Assembly: GCA_003151515.1 (NCBI GenBank) | Contig: PLXS01000010.1 | Coordinates: forward strand, 103,726 to 167,725 | Direction of reading: 5' to 3' | DNA from: Opitutaceae bacterium | GTDB lineage: Bacteria; Verrucomicrobiota; Verrucomicrobiia; Opitutales; Opitutaceae | DNA: 64,000 nt | Shown: piece by piece, positions 34,396 to 43,461 of the stretch | Layout of the letters: each line of letters starts with the position of its first letter | Position numbering within the stretch: position 1 is the stretch's first letter | Notes under the pieces: generated by a model | The model's input: only the letters and a program-made list of their open reading frames with translations | Told to the model about the DNA's origin: nothing | The model's database searches: none | Translations under genes and position numbers: made by a program

Positions 34396-35982
34396 GTGAG
34401 TATAACGCGCCGGACCGCTATCGGCATCATCGCCGGGGGCATCCCCGCGCTCGGCCTCAGGGGCCTTCCGTCCCCCGGGGCCGCCGGGCCGGCACCGGGG
34501 CTTCCTCCAGGCATAGGCGGCGAGGAGGGGCCTTTCCTGCCCACCCGCGCCTCCCTCGCCACGTACCGGGTCCCGGAGTGGTTCCGGGACGCCAAGTTCG
34601 GCATGTGGGCCCACTGGGGGCCCCAGTCGGCCGTCGAGGCGGGCGACTGGTACGCCCGGCACATGTACATCCAGGGCTCCGAGCAGTACGCCCACCACCT
34701 GGAGCACTACGGCCACCCGTCCCGGTTCGGGTTCAAGGATACGATCCCCCTTTGGAAGGCGGAGCGCTTCGAGCCGGTCTCCCTCATCCGGCTCTACAAG
34801 CGGGCGGGCGCCAGGTACTTCATGTCCATGGGGGTCCACCACGACAACTTCGACCTCTGGGACTCCAGGCACACCCGCTGGAATTCCGCGCGCATGGGGC
34901 CGCGAATCGACATCGTGGGAGCCTGGCGCACGGCCGCGCGCCAGGAGGGCCTGCGCTTCGGCGTGAGCGAGCACCTGTGGATCACCTACAAGTGGTACTC
35001 CACCGCCCACGGCTCGGACCGGACGGGCCCGCTCGCCGGCGTCCCCTATGACGGCGCGCAGCCCGCCTCAAAGGACCTCTACGTCGACTCGGACGAGGTC
35101 TGGGGCAGCGACGCCGACTTCCCCTGGACCGAGGACCAGATTCCGGACTGGTGGAGGCGCCATTGGCACGCGCGGATAACGGACCTGATCGACCAGCACG
35201 AGCCGGACCTGCTCTACACCGACGGCCACCTGCCCTTCGAGGAGTACGGCTACTCGGTCGTCTCGCACCTCTACAACGTGAGCGCCCGCCGGGCCGGCGG
35301 CGCGACCGAGGCCGTCTACTTCTCTAAGAGGGACCGCGACAGCGAGGACGGCCTGTGCGTGCTCGACCGCGAGCGCGGCGTCCTGGACGAGATCAGGCCG
35401 CAGCCGTGGCAGACCGACACATGCCTCGGCGACTGGCACTACAAGCGCGGCATCCGCTACAAGACGCCGAAGGCCGTCATCGACATGCTGGTCGACATCG
35501 TGAGCAAGAACGGGAACCTCATGCTCAACGTCCCCCTGCCGGCGAGCGGCATGCCCGACGACCGCGAGCTGGCGATCGTCGGGGAGATCGCCGACTGGAT
35601 GGCCGTCAACTCCGAGGGGATCCACGGGACGAGGCCCTGGAAGGTCTTCGGCGAGGGGGCGGCCGTCTCGCCCGCGGACCAGAGCTCGAAGTCGTTCAAC
35701 GAGGGCTCGCGCCGGGAGCTGGGCCCCGGGGACATCCGCTTCACCGTCAAGGGGGACGTTCTCTATGCCTTCGCCATGGGCCGGCCGGGGCCGCGCGTCC
35801 TCATCCACTCGCTCGGCACCGACTCGGCACCGCATGCAGGGAGGATCTCGTCGGTGGAGCTCCTGGGCCACGGCGCTCCCCTCGCCTGGGACCAGGGCCG
35901 GGACGCCCTGTCGGTGAGCGTGCCCGAGGCCCTGCCGTCGAGGCACGCGGTCGCCTTCAGGATCCGGGGCGCCCTATCCTAG
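34396..35982 (+). CDS. GH29 alpha-L-fucosidase, Tat-exported
   Basis: The 528-residue product starts at GTG (34396) with a twin-arginine leader, S-I-T-R-R-T-A-I-G-I, followed by a hydrophobic stretch. The catalytic domain has 'FGMWAHWGPQS', 'HHDNFDLWDS' and 'LLYTDGHLPF' with the likely nucleophile D276. GH29 releases terminal L-fucose; the acid/base cannot be placed with certainty. It follows the alpha-galactosidase and its end overlaps the convergent glycosyltransferase by four bases. Fucose-metabolism genes are not in the window. Confidence 0.9.
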   Translation: MSITRRTAIGIIAGGIPALGLRGLPSPGAAGPAPGLPPGIGGEEGPFLPTRASLATYRVPEWFRDAKFGMWAHWGPQSAVEAGDWYARHMYIQGSEQYAHHLEHYGHPSRFGFKDTIPLWKAERFEPVSLIRLYKRAGARYFMSMGVHHDNFDLWDSRHTRWNSARMGPRIDIVGAWRTAARQEGLRFGVSEHLWITYKWYSTAHGSDRTGPLAGVPYDGAQPASKDLYVDSDEVWGSDADFPWTEDQIPDWWRRHWHARITDLIDQHEPDLLYTDGHLPFEEYGYSVVSHLYNVSARRAGGATEAVYFSKRDRDSEDGLCVLDRERGVLDEIRPQPWQTDTCLGDWHYKRGIRYKTPKAVIDMLVDIVSKNGNLMLNVPLPASGMPDDRELAIVGEIADWMAVNSEGIHGTRPWKVFGEGAAVSPADQSSKSFNEGSRRELGPGDIRFTVKGDVLYAFAMGRPGPRVLIHSLGTDSAPHAGRISSVELLGHGAPLAWDQGRDALSVSVPEALPSRHAVAFRIRGALS

Positions 35983-37226
35983 GGGGAGCCCGCCGCCGTC
36001 CGAGCCCTGTAGATGCCTCTCACGGTCTCGAAGACCCGGTCGACCGTGATGCTCTTCATGCACACGTTGTCCCGGCAGGCGCTCTGGCGGTTGTTGAACG
36101 CGCTTATGCAGGGGCTGCACGCGATGCCGGCCCAGAGGGGATGGCTCCTGGGCCCCTGCGCCGCGTAGAGCAGCGGCGTCTCGGGCCCGAAGAGCGAGAC
36201 CACGTCGATGCCCGTCAGCGCGGCGAAGTGCGCGGGGCCGCTGTCGTTCGTGACCAGGACCTCGGAAAGCCCGAAGACGACGAGGAGCTGCCGCAGAGTC
36301 GTCCGCCCGGCGAGGCAGACGATCCTCGGCGAGCCAGCGGCCCTTGCGATCTCCTCGGCGGCTGGCGCCTCGCCGGATGAGCCCGTGAACGCTATCCATG
36401 CGTCGGGAAACTCCCGGGCGAGCCTGGCGGCCAGGACCCCGTAGCTCGCCGGGTCCCACCTGCGGAGCGGCATCAGGTCGCTCGCGTTGGCGTTCAGGAT
36501 GATGAGCCGGCCGCCCGGCGGCACGCCGAGAGCGCCGAGCAGGCGCGAGACCTCGGCAACCTCGGAGGCATCCGGGGTGAACCGGGGAAGCGGCGGGCTC
36601 TCCGGGGGCACGAACCCGAGCGTCGGCAGGTCCCCGGGGCGCGCGTCCATGGCGAGCACGAGCGCCGTGAACGTCCGGCTTGTGTGCAGGTGGGGGTTGT
36701 AGAGCACCCGGTGGGTCATCAGGTCGCCCCGGTAGGGCCCCTCGCCAAAGTAGGCGTGGAACCCCACCCGCCGGCGGGCCCCCGTCAGGTAGGCCAAGGC
36801 CGCCGAGGACCGCGCGAAGAACTCCATGTCGATGCAGGCGTCGATCCTTCGCCTCCGGATCTCGCGCAGGATCCCCAGGGCGCTTGTCGCCATGGCCCAT
36901 GCCGATGTGGTGCGCACCGCGAGCACGTTCTGCGGGGGCACGAGGCCGATCAGGTCGACGATGAAGCGGTTCTCCTCAAACACCATGAAATACACGTTCT
37001 GCCGGCCGACGCGGGCGACTGCCCGGCTGACGGCCTCGTGGGCGAGGACCGTGGAGCCCTGCTCGGCCAGCTTGAGGAAGAGGATGCTCGTCGCCGGGCC
37101 CTCGCCGCCTCGCGCCCCGAGCGCCTCCGCGATGCGGCGAACGGCCGTGAGCGCAAGGCACACCAAGACGCCGACCCGCCGGTCTAGCCACTGGAGAGCG
37201 CGAGCGTCGCTGCTGAATCTTTTCAA
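35979..37226 (-). CDS. Glycosyltransferase family 9 (heptosyltransferase-like)
   Basis: The 415-residue protein has a GT-B fold. Near the middle it has 'RLIILNANASDLMPLRRW' (the heptose-transferase phosphate-binding region), then 'IAFTGSSGEAPAAEEIARA', and near the end 'LRQLLVVFGLSEVLVTNDSGPAHFAA', the GT9 D-S-G-P-x-H motif for the nucleotide sugar. A C-terminal Cys cluster ('CSPCIS', Cys-Arg-Asp-Asn-Val-Cys) is also seen in the family. The first 40 residues are hydrophobic and may sit on the membrane. It likely adds sugars to lipopolysaccharide or another surface glycan; no partner gene is adjacent. Confidence 0.88.
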   Translation of the reverse strand: MKRFSSDARALQWLDRRVGVLVCLALTAVRRIAEALGARGGEGPATSILFLKLAEQGSTVLAHEAVSRAVARVGRQNVYFMVFEENRFIVDLIGLVPPQNVLAVRTTSAWAMATSALGILREIRRRRIDACIDMEFFARSSAALAYLTGARRRVGFHAYFGEGPYRGDLMTHRVLYNPHLHTSRTFTALVLAMDARPGDLPTLGFVPPESPPLPRFTPDASEVAEVSRLLGALGVPPGGRLIILNANASDLMPLRRWDPASYGVLAARLAREFPDAWIAFTGSSGEAPAAEEIARAAGSPRIVCLAGRTTLRQLLVVFGLSEVLVTNDSGPAHFAALTGIDVVSLFGPETPLLYAAQGPRSHPLWAGIACSPCISAFNNRQSACRDNVCMKSITVDRVFETVRGIYRARTAAGSP

Positions 37227-37333
37227 GGGTTGGGGCCCGTGTTCGGGAGGTCTTCACTAGCCCACGCCCAGCGCCAGAGGCGAGTGAAATGCTCGCCCTG
37301 GGCCCGTGGCACGACGCATGCTCGGGTGCGACG

Positions 37334-38440
37334 ATGAGACCCGCCCATACCGCCCGGCTGCGAAACAAGGCGCTGGCCCTGCTGGCGCTCCTGGCCGCCG
37401 CGGCCGGCGCGAGGGCCTCCGAGCGCATCCCGGTCAAGGTGATCGTGCTTTCCGGCTTCGAGGTCGGCGACGACACCGGAGACGCCCCCGGGGAGTTCCA
37501 ATTCTGGGTCGAACGCGAGAAGCTCTTCGACAGGATCGAGGTGCCCGGGGCGCCCCACCCCCTCTGCAGGAACTCGCAGGGCCTGTACGCCGACGTCGGG
37601 GGCAACACCCGCGACCCCCAGCTGACCCCGGTGACGACGAGCGAGCTCGTGATGGCGCTCTGCCTTGACCCGCGGTTCGACCTGCGCCGCACGTACTGGC
37701 TCGTGAACGGCATATCCGGGATCGACCCGTCAAGCGGCTCAATCGGGAGTGCGGTCTGGTCGGAGTACGTTGTCGACGGCGACGCCCTGCGCGAGGTTGA
37801 CGAGGCCGAGATGCCGGCGGGCTGGCCCTACGGCCTCTTCGCCATCGACGCGGACGCCCCGGGCAGGCTCCCCACGGAGGGCGGCCACGCCGGCGGGTGG
37901 AACGGCGCCAAGCTCGAATACACGATGGCCTACCACCTGAACGGGGCCCTGGCCCGCTGGGCCCTCGGCGTCTCGGGCTCCGTCAGGCTCCCGGACTCCC
38001 CGCAGCTCAAGGCCTGGCGCGAGAAGTACACCGGCTATCCCCTGGCGCAGCTCCCGCCCAGGGTCATGATGGGGGACTCCCTGGGCTCGGCCCGCTACTG
38101 GCACGGGGCCAGGCGCACGCAGTGGGCGCGCGACTGGGTCAGGGCCTGGACCGGGGGCAAGGGGACGTTCTCGACGACCTCCATGGAGCAGCAGGACTAC
38201 ATCGGCACCCTGACCCGCATGGCGGCGAAGGGATTTCTGGACATGAACAGGGTCATGCTCATGCGCACGGCGAGCAACTATTGCATGCCGCCTCCGGGCC
38301 AGGGCGTCGAGACGACCATAGGCGACGAGTCCGTGGGGACCGACGCCGCGCTCGAGTCCGCCTATCTGGCGGGCTCGGCGGTCGCGCACGAGATCCTGCG
38401 CCACTGGGACCAGTACGAATCCCGGGTGCCGGGCGGCTAG
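37334..38440 (+). CDS. Purine nucleoside permease (NUP) family protein
   Basis: The 368-residue protein (ATG at 37334) has a signal peptide ending near G-A-R-A-S and then the NUP family core: 'PVKVIVLSGFEVGDDTGDAPGEFQFW', split by conserved Gly/Glu residues, then 'TYWLVNGISGIDP', 'DYIGTLTRMA' and 'LMRTASNYCMPPPGQ'. NUP proteins were first found in yeast as purine nucleoside permeases, but bacterial members are secreted and resemble nucleoside phosphorylases, so a periplasmic nucleoside-handling role is likely. It stands alone, divergent from the GT9 gene. Confidence 0.85.
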   Translation: MRPAHTARLRNKALALLALLAAAAGARASERIPVKVIVLSGFEVGDDTGDAPGEFQFWVEREKLFDRIEVPGAPHPLCRNSQGLYADVGGNTRDPQLTPVTTSELVMALCLDPRFDLRRTYWLVNGISGIDPSSGSIGSAVWSEYVVDGDALREVDEAEMPAGWPYGLFAIDADAPGRLPTEGGHAGGWNGAKLEYTMAYHLNGALARWALGVSGSVRLPDSPQLKAWREKYTGYPLAQLPPRVMMGDSLGSARYWHGARRTQWARDWVRAWTGGKGTFSTTSMEQQDYIGTLTRMAAKGFLDMNRVMLMRTASNYCMPPPGQGVETTIGDESVGTDAALESAYLAGSAVAHEILRHWDQYESRVPGG

Positions 38441-38497
38441 GGCCCCGGCCGAAGTGTTTGACGCACCGCGCGCCGCGGGCGATCCTTGCGCCCGGTC

Positions 38498-38707
38498 GTG
38501 AAGGAGCCAACAAGACATGAGCGGCAGCTGCGCTGCTTCCGCAAGCGCAGGTACCGCAGCCAGGGTGATGCGCTGGATGCGGCCCTTGTCGCCGGCGTGG
38601 AACGCCAGCGCAGGGCCTACCTCTGCCCCGACTGCAGGATGTGGCACCTGACGTCGGTCGAGGCCGGCCCCCGGGGCCGCGGCCTTAGCCGGATGCGGGC
38701 GCCCTAG
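38498..38707 (+). CDS. Small Cys/Arg-rich protein of unknown function
   Basis: From GTG 38498 (a TTG lies at 38486) the frame encodes about 69 residues: a basic N-terminal half (R-C-F-R-K-R-R-Y-R-S), a short helix ('ALDAALVAG') and then 'RRAYLCPDCRMWHLTS'. Small proteins with this Cys-x-x-Cys...Trp-His-Leu-Thr ending recur in bacteria; the Cys pair, an upstream Cys and the His could bind zinc. Its stop lies three bases before the isomerase gene. Function is unknown. Confidence 0.5.
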   Translation: MKEPTRHERQLRCFRKRRYRSQGDALDAALVAGVERQRRAYLCPDCRMWHLTSVEAGPRGRGLSRMRAP

Positions 38708-38710
38708 GCC

Positions 38711-39574
38711 ATGGAGATCACGCGCCGAGACGCCATCAGGACCCTTGCCGGCACGGCCGCGCTGGCCGCGCTCCCGCGGGCCGGGGCCCAGGCCGGCGCG
38801 CCAACGCCGGCGCCCTCCGGGGGCTCCTTCAGCCACTCGGCCTGCCGTTGGTGCTACCAGAAGATGCCGCTTGAGGACCTCGCGCGCGAGGGCAAGAGGG
38901 TCGGGCTTGCGTCCGTCGAGCTCCTGGACCCGGCGGATTGGCCCGCCGTCCAGAGGCACGGCCTCACCTGCGCCATGGCCAACGGCGCCACGAGGATCCC
39001 CGAGGGCCTGAACCGCCTCGAGCACCACGCCGCCATGGTGCCGGGCATGATCGAGCGCGTGCGGGAATGCGCCGAGGCCGGCGTCCCCAACGTCATATGC
39101 TTCTCGGGCAGCCGCGGCGGCATGGACGACGAGCAGGGCCTGGAGAACTGCGCGGCAGCCCTGCGCCGGATCGTGGGCGAGGCCGAGAGGCGCCGCGTCA
39201 CGGTCTGCATGGAGCTGCTAAACAGCAAGGTCGACCACAGGGACTACATGTGCGACCACACCCTATGGGGCGTCGAGCTCGTCAGGAGGGTCGGATCCGA
39301 GCGATTCAAGCTCCTCTACGACATCTACCACATGCAGATCATGGAGGGCGACGTGATCCGCACGATCCGGGAGCACCACGACGTGATCGCGCACTACCAC
39401 ACGGGCGGCGTGCCCGGCCGCCACGAGATTGACGGCTCCCAGGAGCTCAACTACGCCGCGATCGCCCGCGCGATCCGGGACACCGGCCACCGCGGGTACG
39501 TGGCGCAGGAGTTCATCCCGACCCGGGACCCCATGGCGTCGCTCGCCGAGGCGATCACCATCTGCACGGTTTGA
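38711..39574 (+). CDS. Tat-exported hydroxypyruvate isomerase-like TIM-barrel protein
   Basis: The 287-residue protein starts with a twin-arginine leader, 'MEITRRDAIRTLAG'. The remainder is a xylose-isomerase-like (AP endonuclease 2 family) barrel: 'VELLDPADWPAV', 'CFSGSRGG', 'CMELLNSKVDH' with a metal-binding Glu, 'LYDIYHMQIMEGD' with Asp and His, 'HYHTGGVPGRHE' and 'YVAQEFIP'. It is close to hydroxypyruvate isomerase (Hyi), here placed outside the cytoplasm, so a secreted sugar isomerase or epimerase is likely. The flavin reductase gene follows after 48 bases. Confidence 0.85.
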   Translation: MEITRRDAIRTLAGTAALAALPRAGAQAGAPTPAPSGGSFSHSACRWCYQKMPLEDLAREGKRVGLASVELLDPADWPAVQRHGLTCAMANGATRIPEGLNRLEHHAAMVPGMIERVRECAEAGVPNVICFSGSRGGMDDEQGLENCAAALRRIVGEAERRRVTVCMELLNSKVDHRDYMCDHTLWGVELVRRVGSERFKLLYDIYHMQIMEGDVIRTIREHHDVIAHYHTGGVPGRHEIDGSQELNYAAIARAIRDTGHRGYVAQEFIPTRDPMASLAEAITICTV

Positions 39575-39622
39575 CCCGGCGGGAATCGCGCTTCAGATTG
39601 CGGGCGGCCTGCCGCCACGCCC

Positions 39623-40237
39623 ATGCTCCTGGATTTCGCCACCCTACCCGCGCCGGTCGCCTACCATTGGATGACGACGACCATCCTTCCCCGGCCGATC
39701 GCGTGGGTCTCGACCATCTCGCCCGACGGCCGCACCAACCTCGCCCCGTTCAGCTTCTTCCAGGGCGTCACCGCCAACCCGCCGACCCTCATGTTCGTGC
39801 CGGTCAACAACCGCGATGGGCGCAAGAAGGACACCGTTCGCAACATAGAGCTGGTGCCGGAGTTCGTCGTGAACCTGGTCTCCCACGGGCTTGCCGAGAC
39901 CATGAACGCCACGGCGTCGCTCCTGCCGTACGGCGAGAGCGAGTTCGAGAGGTTCGGGGTGGCCTCGGCCCCGTCCGTGAAGGTCCGGCCCCCGCGCGTC
40001 GCCGGGGCCCCCGTGGCCTACGAGTGCACGCTCCAGCAGATCGTCACCATCGGCTCGGGCCCCCTAGCCGCCAACGTGGTCTTCGGCAGGATAATCGCGG
40101 CCCACGTGGACGACGGCGTCCTCGGGGCCGACGGCTACCCGGATTCCCGCAAGCTTGACCTCGTCGGCCGCATGGGCCGGGAGGACTATGCGACGACGAG
40201 GGACACCTTCTCCCTCAAGCGGCCCGACCGCCGATAG
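39623..40237 (+). CDS. Flavin reductase-like protein
   Basis: The 204-residue product has the split-barrel FMN-binding fold of the flavin reductase/DIM6-NTAB family: 'RPIAWVSTISPDGRTNLAPFSFF' spread over two strands, then 'NPPTLMFVPV', 'KDTVRNI' and 'FVVNLVS'. Members reduce flavin with NAD(P)H or bind FMN for other chemistry. No oxygenase partner is adjacent. A strong hairpin follows the gene. Confidence 0.85.
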   Translation: MLLDFATLPAPVAYHWMTTTILPRPIAWVSTISPDGRTNLAPFSFFQGVTANPPTLMFVPVNNRDGRKKDTVRNIELVPEFVVNLVSHGLAETMNATASLLPYGESEFERFGVASAPSVKVRPPRVAGAPVAYECTLQQIVTIGSGPLAANVVFGRIIAAHVDDGVLGADGYPDSRKLDLVGRMGREDYATTRDTFSLKRPDRR

Positions 40238-40260
40238 GCGGCTCGCCCCGGTAAAACCGT

Positions 40261-40286
40261 GTCGCCCGCCTTCTCAGGCGGGCGAC
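40261..40286. terminator. Bidirectional terminator hairpin
   Basis: GTCGCCCGCC (40261-40270) and GGCGGGCGAC (40277-40286) form a perfect 10-bp stem with a 6-base loop between the convergent flavin reductase and outer-membrane barrel genes. On the minus strand the stem is followed by ACGGTTTTACC, so it best suits the barrel gene. Confidence 0.75.
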
Positions 40287-40325
40287 GCTTCAGACAACAC
40301 AACCAACTAACAGGGGTTTTCCGGG

Positions 40326-42536
40326 TCAGAGCGCGTAGGTGAGCGAAACGTACACCAGCGGTCCGCGATAATTCGTGAAGGATCCGGTCGTGTCGTCCGT
40401 GCGGCGCAGGTATCCCGCCTTGAGCTCGCCAAGCAGCTTGTCGTTGAACTTGTGCTTCACGCCCGCCGTGACGTTCTCCTCGAGGAAGCCGGCCCCGTAG
40501 GGCTCGCCCCCGGCCGCGATCTGCGGGTTGTAGTCGTCCGCCCGGCAGTAGGTCCCCCTGATCTGCAGGTCGTCCGTCTTGTCGAGCACGAAGCCGCACA
40601 CGACGCTCCCCGTCACGTAGTTGTTGTTCGCGTTCTGGATCGGGGGCGGAATGTAGGTGCTCGTCGACACGACCACGATCGGATACGCGGTCTGCATCTG
40701 GTTGTAGACGACGTTCGCGTTGGCCTGGACGTAGACCTGCTGGTTGGGCGTCCAGTTTGCGGTCTCGCTCAGCATCTCGCCGCTGACCTTGCCCGAGGTG
40801 ATCTCGTTGTAGCCCGTGCCGCCGTTAACGACGTTCGCCAAGACGGACATGGTTCCGCTCTGCGGCTGGTAGCGCGTGACAAACGAGATCGTCGGGGCGG
40901 GCCGGAAGGTGACCGTAAGCTTGGCGCCGGTGAGCGAATAGCCCGTCGCGTAGAGGCCGCCGTAGCTGCCCGTGCCCACGAGAGCGTCTGCGCCGACGAA
41001 CTGGTTCTCGTCCTCCTTGTGGAAGACCTCGGCCCTGATGGTGAAGTACCGGCTCAGGTTCCAGTTGGCGCCCAGCTTCGCGTAGTCGTTGGTCTGGTCG
41101 GCCTCCTGGAAGAATACGGATCCGATCGGCGCCCCCGCGTTCGTGATGACACCGGTGCCCGAGGTGGAGACCGCCGCATAGGGGTTGATCCAGTGCTGGT
41201 TGTCATGGTCGACCCGCTCGTCGATCGAGAAGTAGAGGTCGAGGTCCTTTATGCCCGAGAAGTTGGCCTCGAACTCCGGGGTCGCCGCCCGCTCGGTGAA
41301 GTTGGAGTACGTTTGGTCCTCCGCCGTCGTGATATTGGTGATGGCGATCGTCTTGGCAGTCGACGACAGGCTGGTCGTCGTGAAGCCGCCGTCGCTCGCG
41401 GTCACGTTCACCTCCTGCCTGTAGCCGAGCTTGAACAGCCAGTCCTTGGTCGGCGTGTAGTCGAAGGAGATGTTGCCCACGTAGTCGTCGACCTTGGAGA
41501 TCCCGTAGATGTCGGCGGCCGTGTCGGCCACGTAGACCGCGTTCGCCGTCGAGCTGTACGTCGGGGTAAGCCAGCTGCCGCCGTCCGTGCTCGACTCGTG
41601 CATGTAGCTTAGGCCCGTGTCTATGGACCAGCGCTCGTTCAGCTTGCTCTCGGTCTGGTTGATGAGCCTGAAGCTGGTCGACTTGCGCGTCTCCTCGTCG
41701 TCCGTCACGGTGACCGTCGGGTCGGCCAGCACGTTTGAGTTCGGGTACTTGACGTAGTCGCGCGAGTCGTCGTTGTTGACCGTGTCGACCGTGGCCTTGA
41801 GCGTCTCTGTGGTGTTGCCGATCTCGGCGACCATGCCCGCATCGAAGATGTTGTGGTGCTCGTCGAGCAGCATCACGCTGGGGCCGATTTCGGGCGTGTT
41901 CGTCGGGACGGCCGTCCCGACCAGCGCCCCCTTGCTGTTGACCACCGCGGTCGGGTTGATGACCGGCGCCCAGATCGTCGAATCCTTCATCCCAGTGCGC
42001 GCCTCGTTGTGGTAGCTGAACGTGAAGACCGGGCGGTTGGGCAGGGCCAGCTTCATGTCTATCCAGGCCTTGGCGCGGTCGACGTGGAGCTCCTGGGGGT
42101 CCCAGCTGTAGAACGTGTCGCTCATCGGGAAGAACCCGCCGATGCCGTCGTAGAACGTGCGGAAGCGGCTGTAGCCCGCGTCGATGCTGCCGATCTTGTC
42201 CGTCTCCACCTTGAAGTCCGCGAGGTAGTCGTCGGATCCGGCGAGCGCGTGCCCGTTGATCGTGAGCGTCGTCGTGTCGTTGAGGTCCCTCGTGTACAAG
42301 AGGTCCTCGATGCCCGCCGCGCCGGAGCTCGGCATGCTGTTGCGCGTGGCGAAAGCCGCCGTGTCGCCCGTGATCCACGGCGTCTGCCCGGAGATCTTGA
42401 TGTAGCTCTCAAAGTCCGGGAACGCGTCTGCCTGGCCCGACGTGTCGCTGCCGGCCCGCAGTGTCGGGGCCGCGAGGATGGCACTGGCGCATATCAGCCC
42501 GGCGCTGCGCCTGAGGGTGGCAAGGAGTGTTTGCAT
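40326..42536 (-). CDS. MtrB/PioB-type outer-membrane beta-barrel
   Basis: The 736-residue protein has a signal peptide ending near T-L-R-A-G and then alternates polar and hydrophobic strands to the last residue pair A-L, as outer-membrane barrels do. Segments such as 'GYSRFRTFYDGIGGFFP', 'LDLYFSIDERVDH' and 'LFKLGYRQEVNVTAS' match the MtrB/PioB family. In Shewanella and Rhodopseudomonas this barrel holds a decaheme cytochrome and conducts electrons across the outer membrane. The octaheme MtrA-like gene lies 22 bases upstream on the same strand, the usual partner order. No CxxC motif is present at the N terminus. Confidence 0.85.
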   Translation of the reverse strand: MQTLLATLRRSAGLICASAILAAPTLRAGSDTSGQADAFPDFESYIKISGQTPWITGDTAAFATRNSMPSSGAAGIEDLLYTRDLNDTTTLTINGHALAGSDDYLADFKVETDKIGSIDAGYSRFRTFYDGIGGFFPMSDTFYSWDPQELHVDRAKAWIDMKLALPNRPVFTFSYHNEARTGMKDSTIWAPVINPTAVVNSKGALVGTAVPTNTPEIGPSVMLLDEHHNIFDAGMVAEIGNTTETLKATVDTVNNDDSRDYVKYPNSNVLADPTVTVTDDEETRKSTSFRLINQTESKLNERWSIDTGLSYMHESSTDGGSWLTPTYSSTANAVYVADTAADIYGISKVDDYVGNISFDYTPTKDWLFKLGYRQEVNVTASDGGFTTTSLSSTAKTIAITNITTAEDQTYSNFTERAATPEFEANFSGIKDLDLYFSIDERVDHDNQHWINPYAAVSTSGTGVITNAGAPIGSVFFQEADQTNDYAKLGANWNLSRYFTIRAEVFHKEDENQFVGADALVGTGSYGGLYATGYSLTGAKLTVTFRPAPTISFVTRYQPQSGTMSVLANVVNGGTGYNEITSGKVSGEMLSETANWTPNQQVYVQANANVVYNQMQTAYPIVVVSTSTYIPPPIQNANNNYVTGSVVCGFVLDKTDDLQIRGTYCRADDYNPQIAAGGEPYGAGFLEENVTAGVKHKFNDKLLGELKAGYLRRTDDTTGSFTNYRGPLVYVSLTYAL

Positions 42537-42558
42537 GGTGACGATGTTCTTGGGTTCG

Positions 42559-43353
42559 TTAGGGGCGGAGTGAGGCGTTCACGTTCGAGCCGTGGACGTC
42601 CTCGTGGCAACCGGCGGACCAACAGGTTCCCTCGGAGAGCCTTGAACCGAGCGAGTTGGCGTGGGTCGCGCCCGCCTTGAAGCCGCCCAGGTTGAAGCCG
42701 GCCGTGACCTCGGCCAGGTGGCAGCGCAGGCACAGGTTGGCGTCGCGGGCTAGCAGCATCTTGTCGTTCACGGTGCCGTGCGGGTTGTGGCAGCCCGTGC
42801 AGCCCTCCTCGCGTATCGCGCCGTGCGGGTAGATGAAGGGGCCGGCCTGCTGCGTGTGGCACCTGAGGCAGGTCTCCGTCTGGCTGGCGAGCGCCGAGCC
42901 GTGGCCGCGCACCGAGTTGCCCTTGTGCACGTCGTGGCAGTCGACGCAGCTCACCTTGCCGGCGATGACCGGGTGCGTGTGCGGCAGGCTGAACTCGCCG
43001 CGCTTGTCCAGGTGGCACTGGAAGCAGACCTCGGGGTTCTTGCTCGGGTTGACGATGGTTCCGGCCTTGCCGCCCGACTGGATGTGCAGGCTTCCGGGCC
43101 CGTGGCAGGCCTCGCAGGCCGTGTCGCCGACCTTCGCGTCGGAGACCATGAGCCTCGCGTGGGTCGACCCCGCGAAGTGGTCCGTGTGGCACTGCACGCA
43201 TTCCTTGCTGCCCGCGAAGGTGGCGCCCGGCGTGCCCGTCCCGGGGGCGACCACGATTCGCTCCGTGGCCACGCAGGAGATCAGGAGCAGCGACCAGATC
43301 ACGCATCCGCCGAAGAGGACTTTGTTAGAGAGCCAGCGGTGTGGAATTTTCAT
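42559..43353 (-). CDS. MtrA/PioA/DmsE-like multiheme cytochrome c lipoprotein (8 hemes)
   Basis: The 264-residue protein has a lipoprotein signal (L-L-I-S-C, C27). Seven CxxCH heme sites start at C52, C80, C110, C136, C162, C185 and C208; an eighth, CWSAGCH at C244, has a four-residue spacer (CX4CH). The pattern 'CVQCHTDHFAGSTHARLM' followed by CEACHGPGS matches the MtrA/DmsE family, which normally has ten hemes. It likely plugs into the MtrB-like barrel encoded downstream and passes electrons from periplasm to the cell surface. A separate 108-base promoter region lies upstream. Confidence 0.9.
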   Translation of the reverse strand: MKIPHRWLSNKVLFGGCVIWSLLLISCVATERIVVAPGTGTPGATFAGSKECVQCHTDHFAGSTHARLMVSDAKVGDTACEACHGPGSLHIQSGGKAGTIVNPSKNPEVCFQCHLDKRGEFSLPHTHPVIAGKVSCVDCHDVHKGNSVRGHGSALASQTETCLRCHTQQAGPFIYPHGAIREEGCTGCHNPHGTVNDKMLLARDANLCLRCHLAEVTAGFNLGGFKAGATHANSLGSRLSEGTCWSAGCHEDVHGSNVNASLRP

Positions 43354-43414
43354 TGCGTAGGTCTTGAGTGTGTGTGCCTCGGTGGGCCTTTTACGGTTTG
43401 TCAGTTCATTTTGC

Positions 43415-43447
43415 CAAGTTCTCGCGTTAATCTCTGCGTATTCCTTG
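43415..43447. repeat. Degenerate repeat elements upstream of the octaheme cytochrome operon
   Basis: CAAGTTCTCGCGTTAATC (43415-43432) runs into CTCTGCGTATTCCTTG (43432-43447). Both resemble the two 21-bp tandem repeats at 47454-47495 (the second matches 13 of 17 bases of the first copy). They lie in the 108-base space before the cytochrome/barrel operon. Confidence 0.35.
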
Positions 43448-43461
43448 CCCTATAGTGCGCA

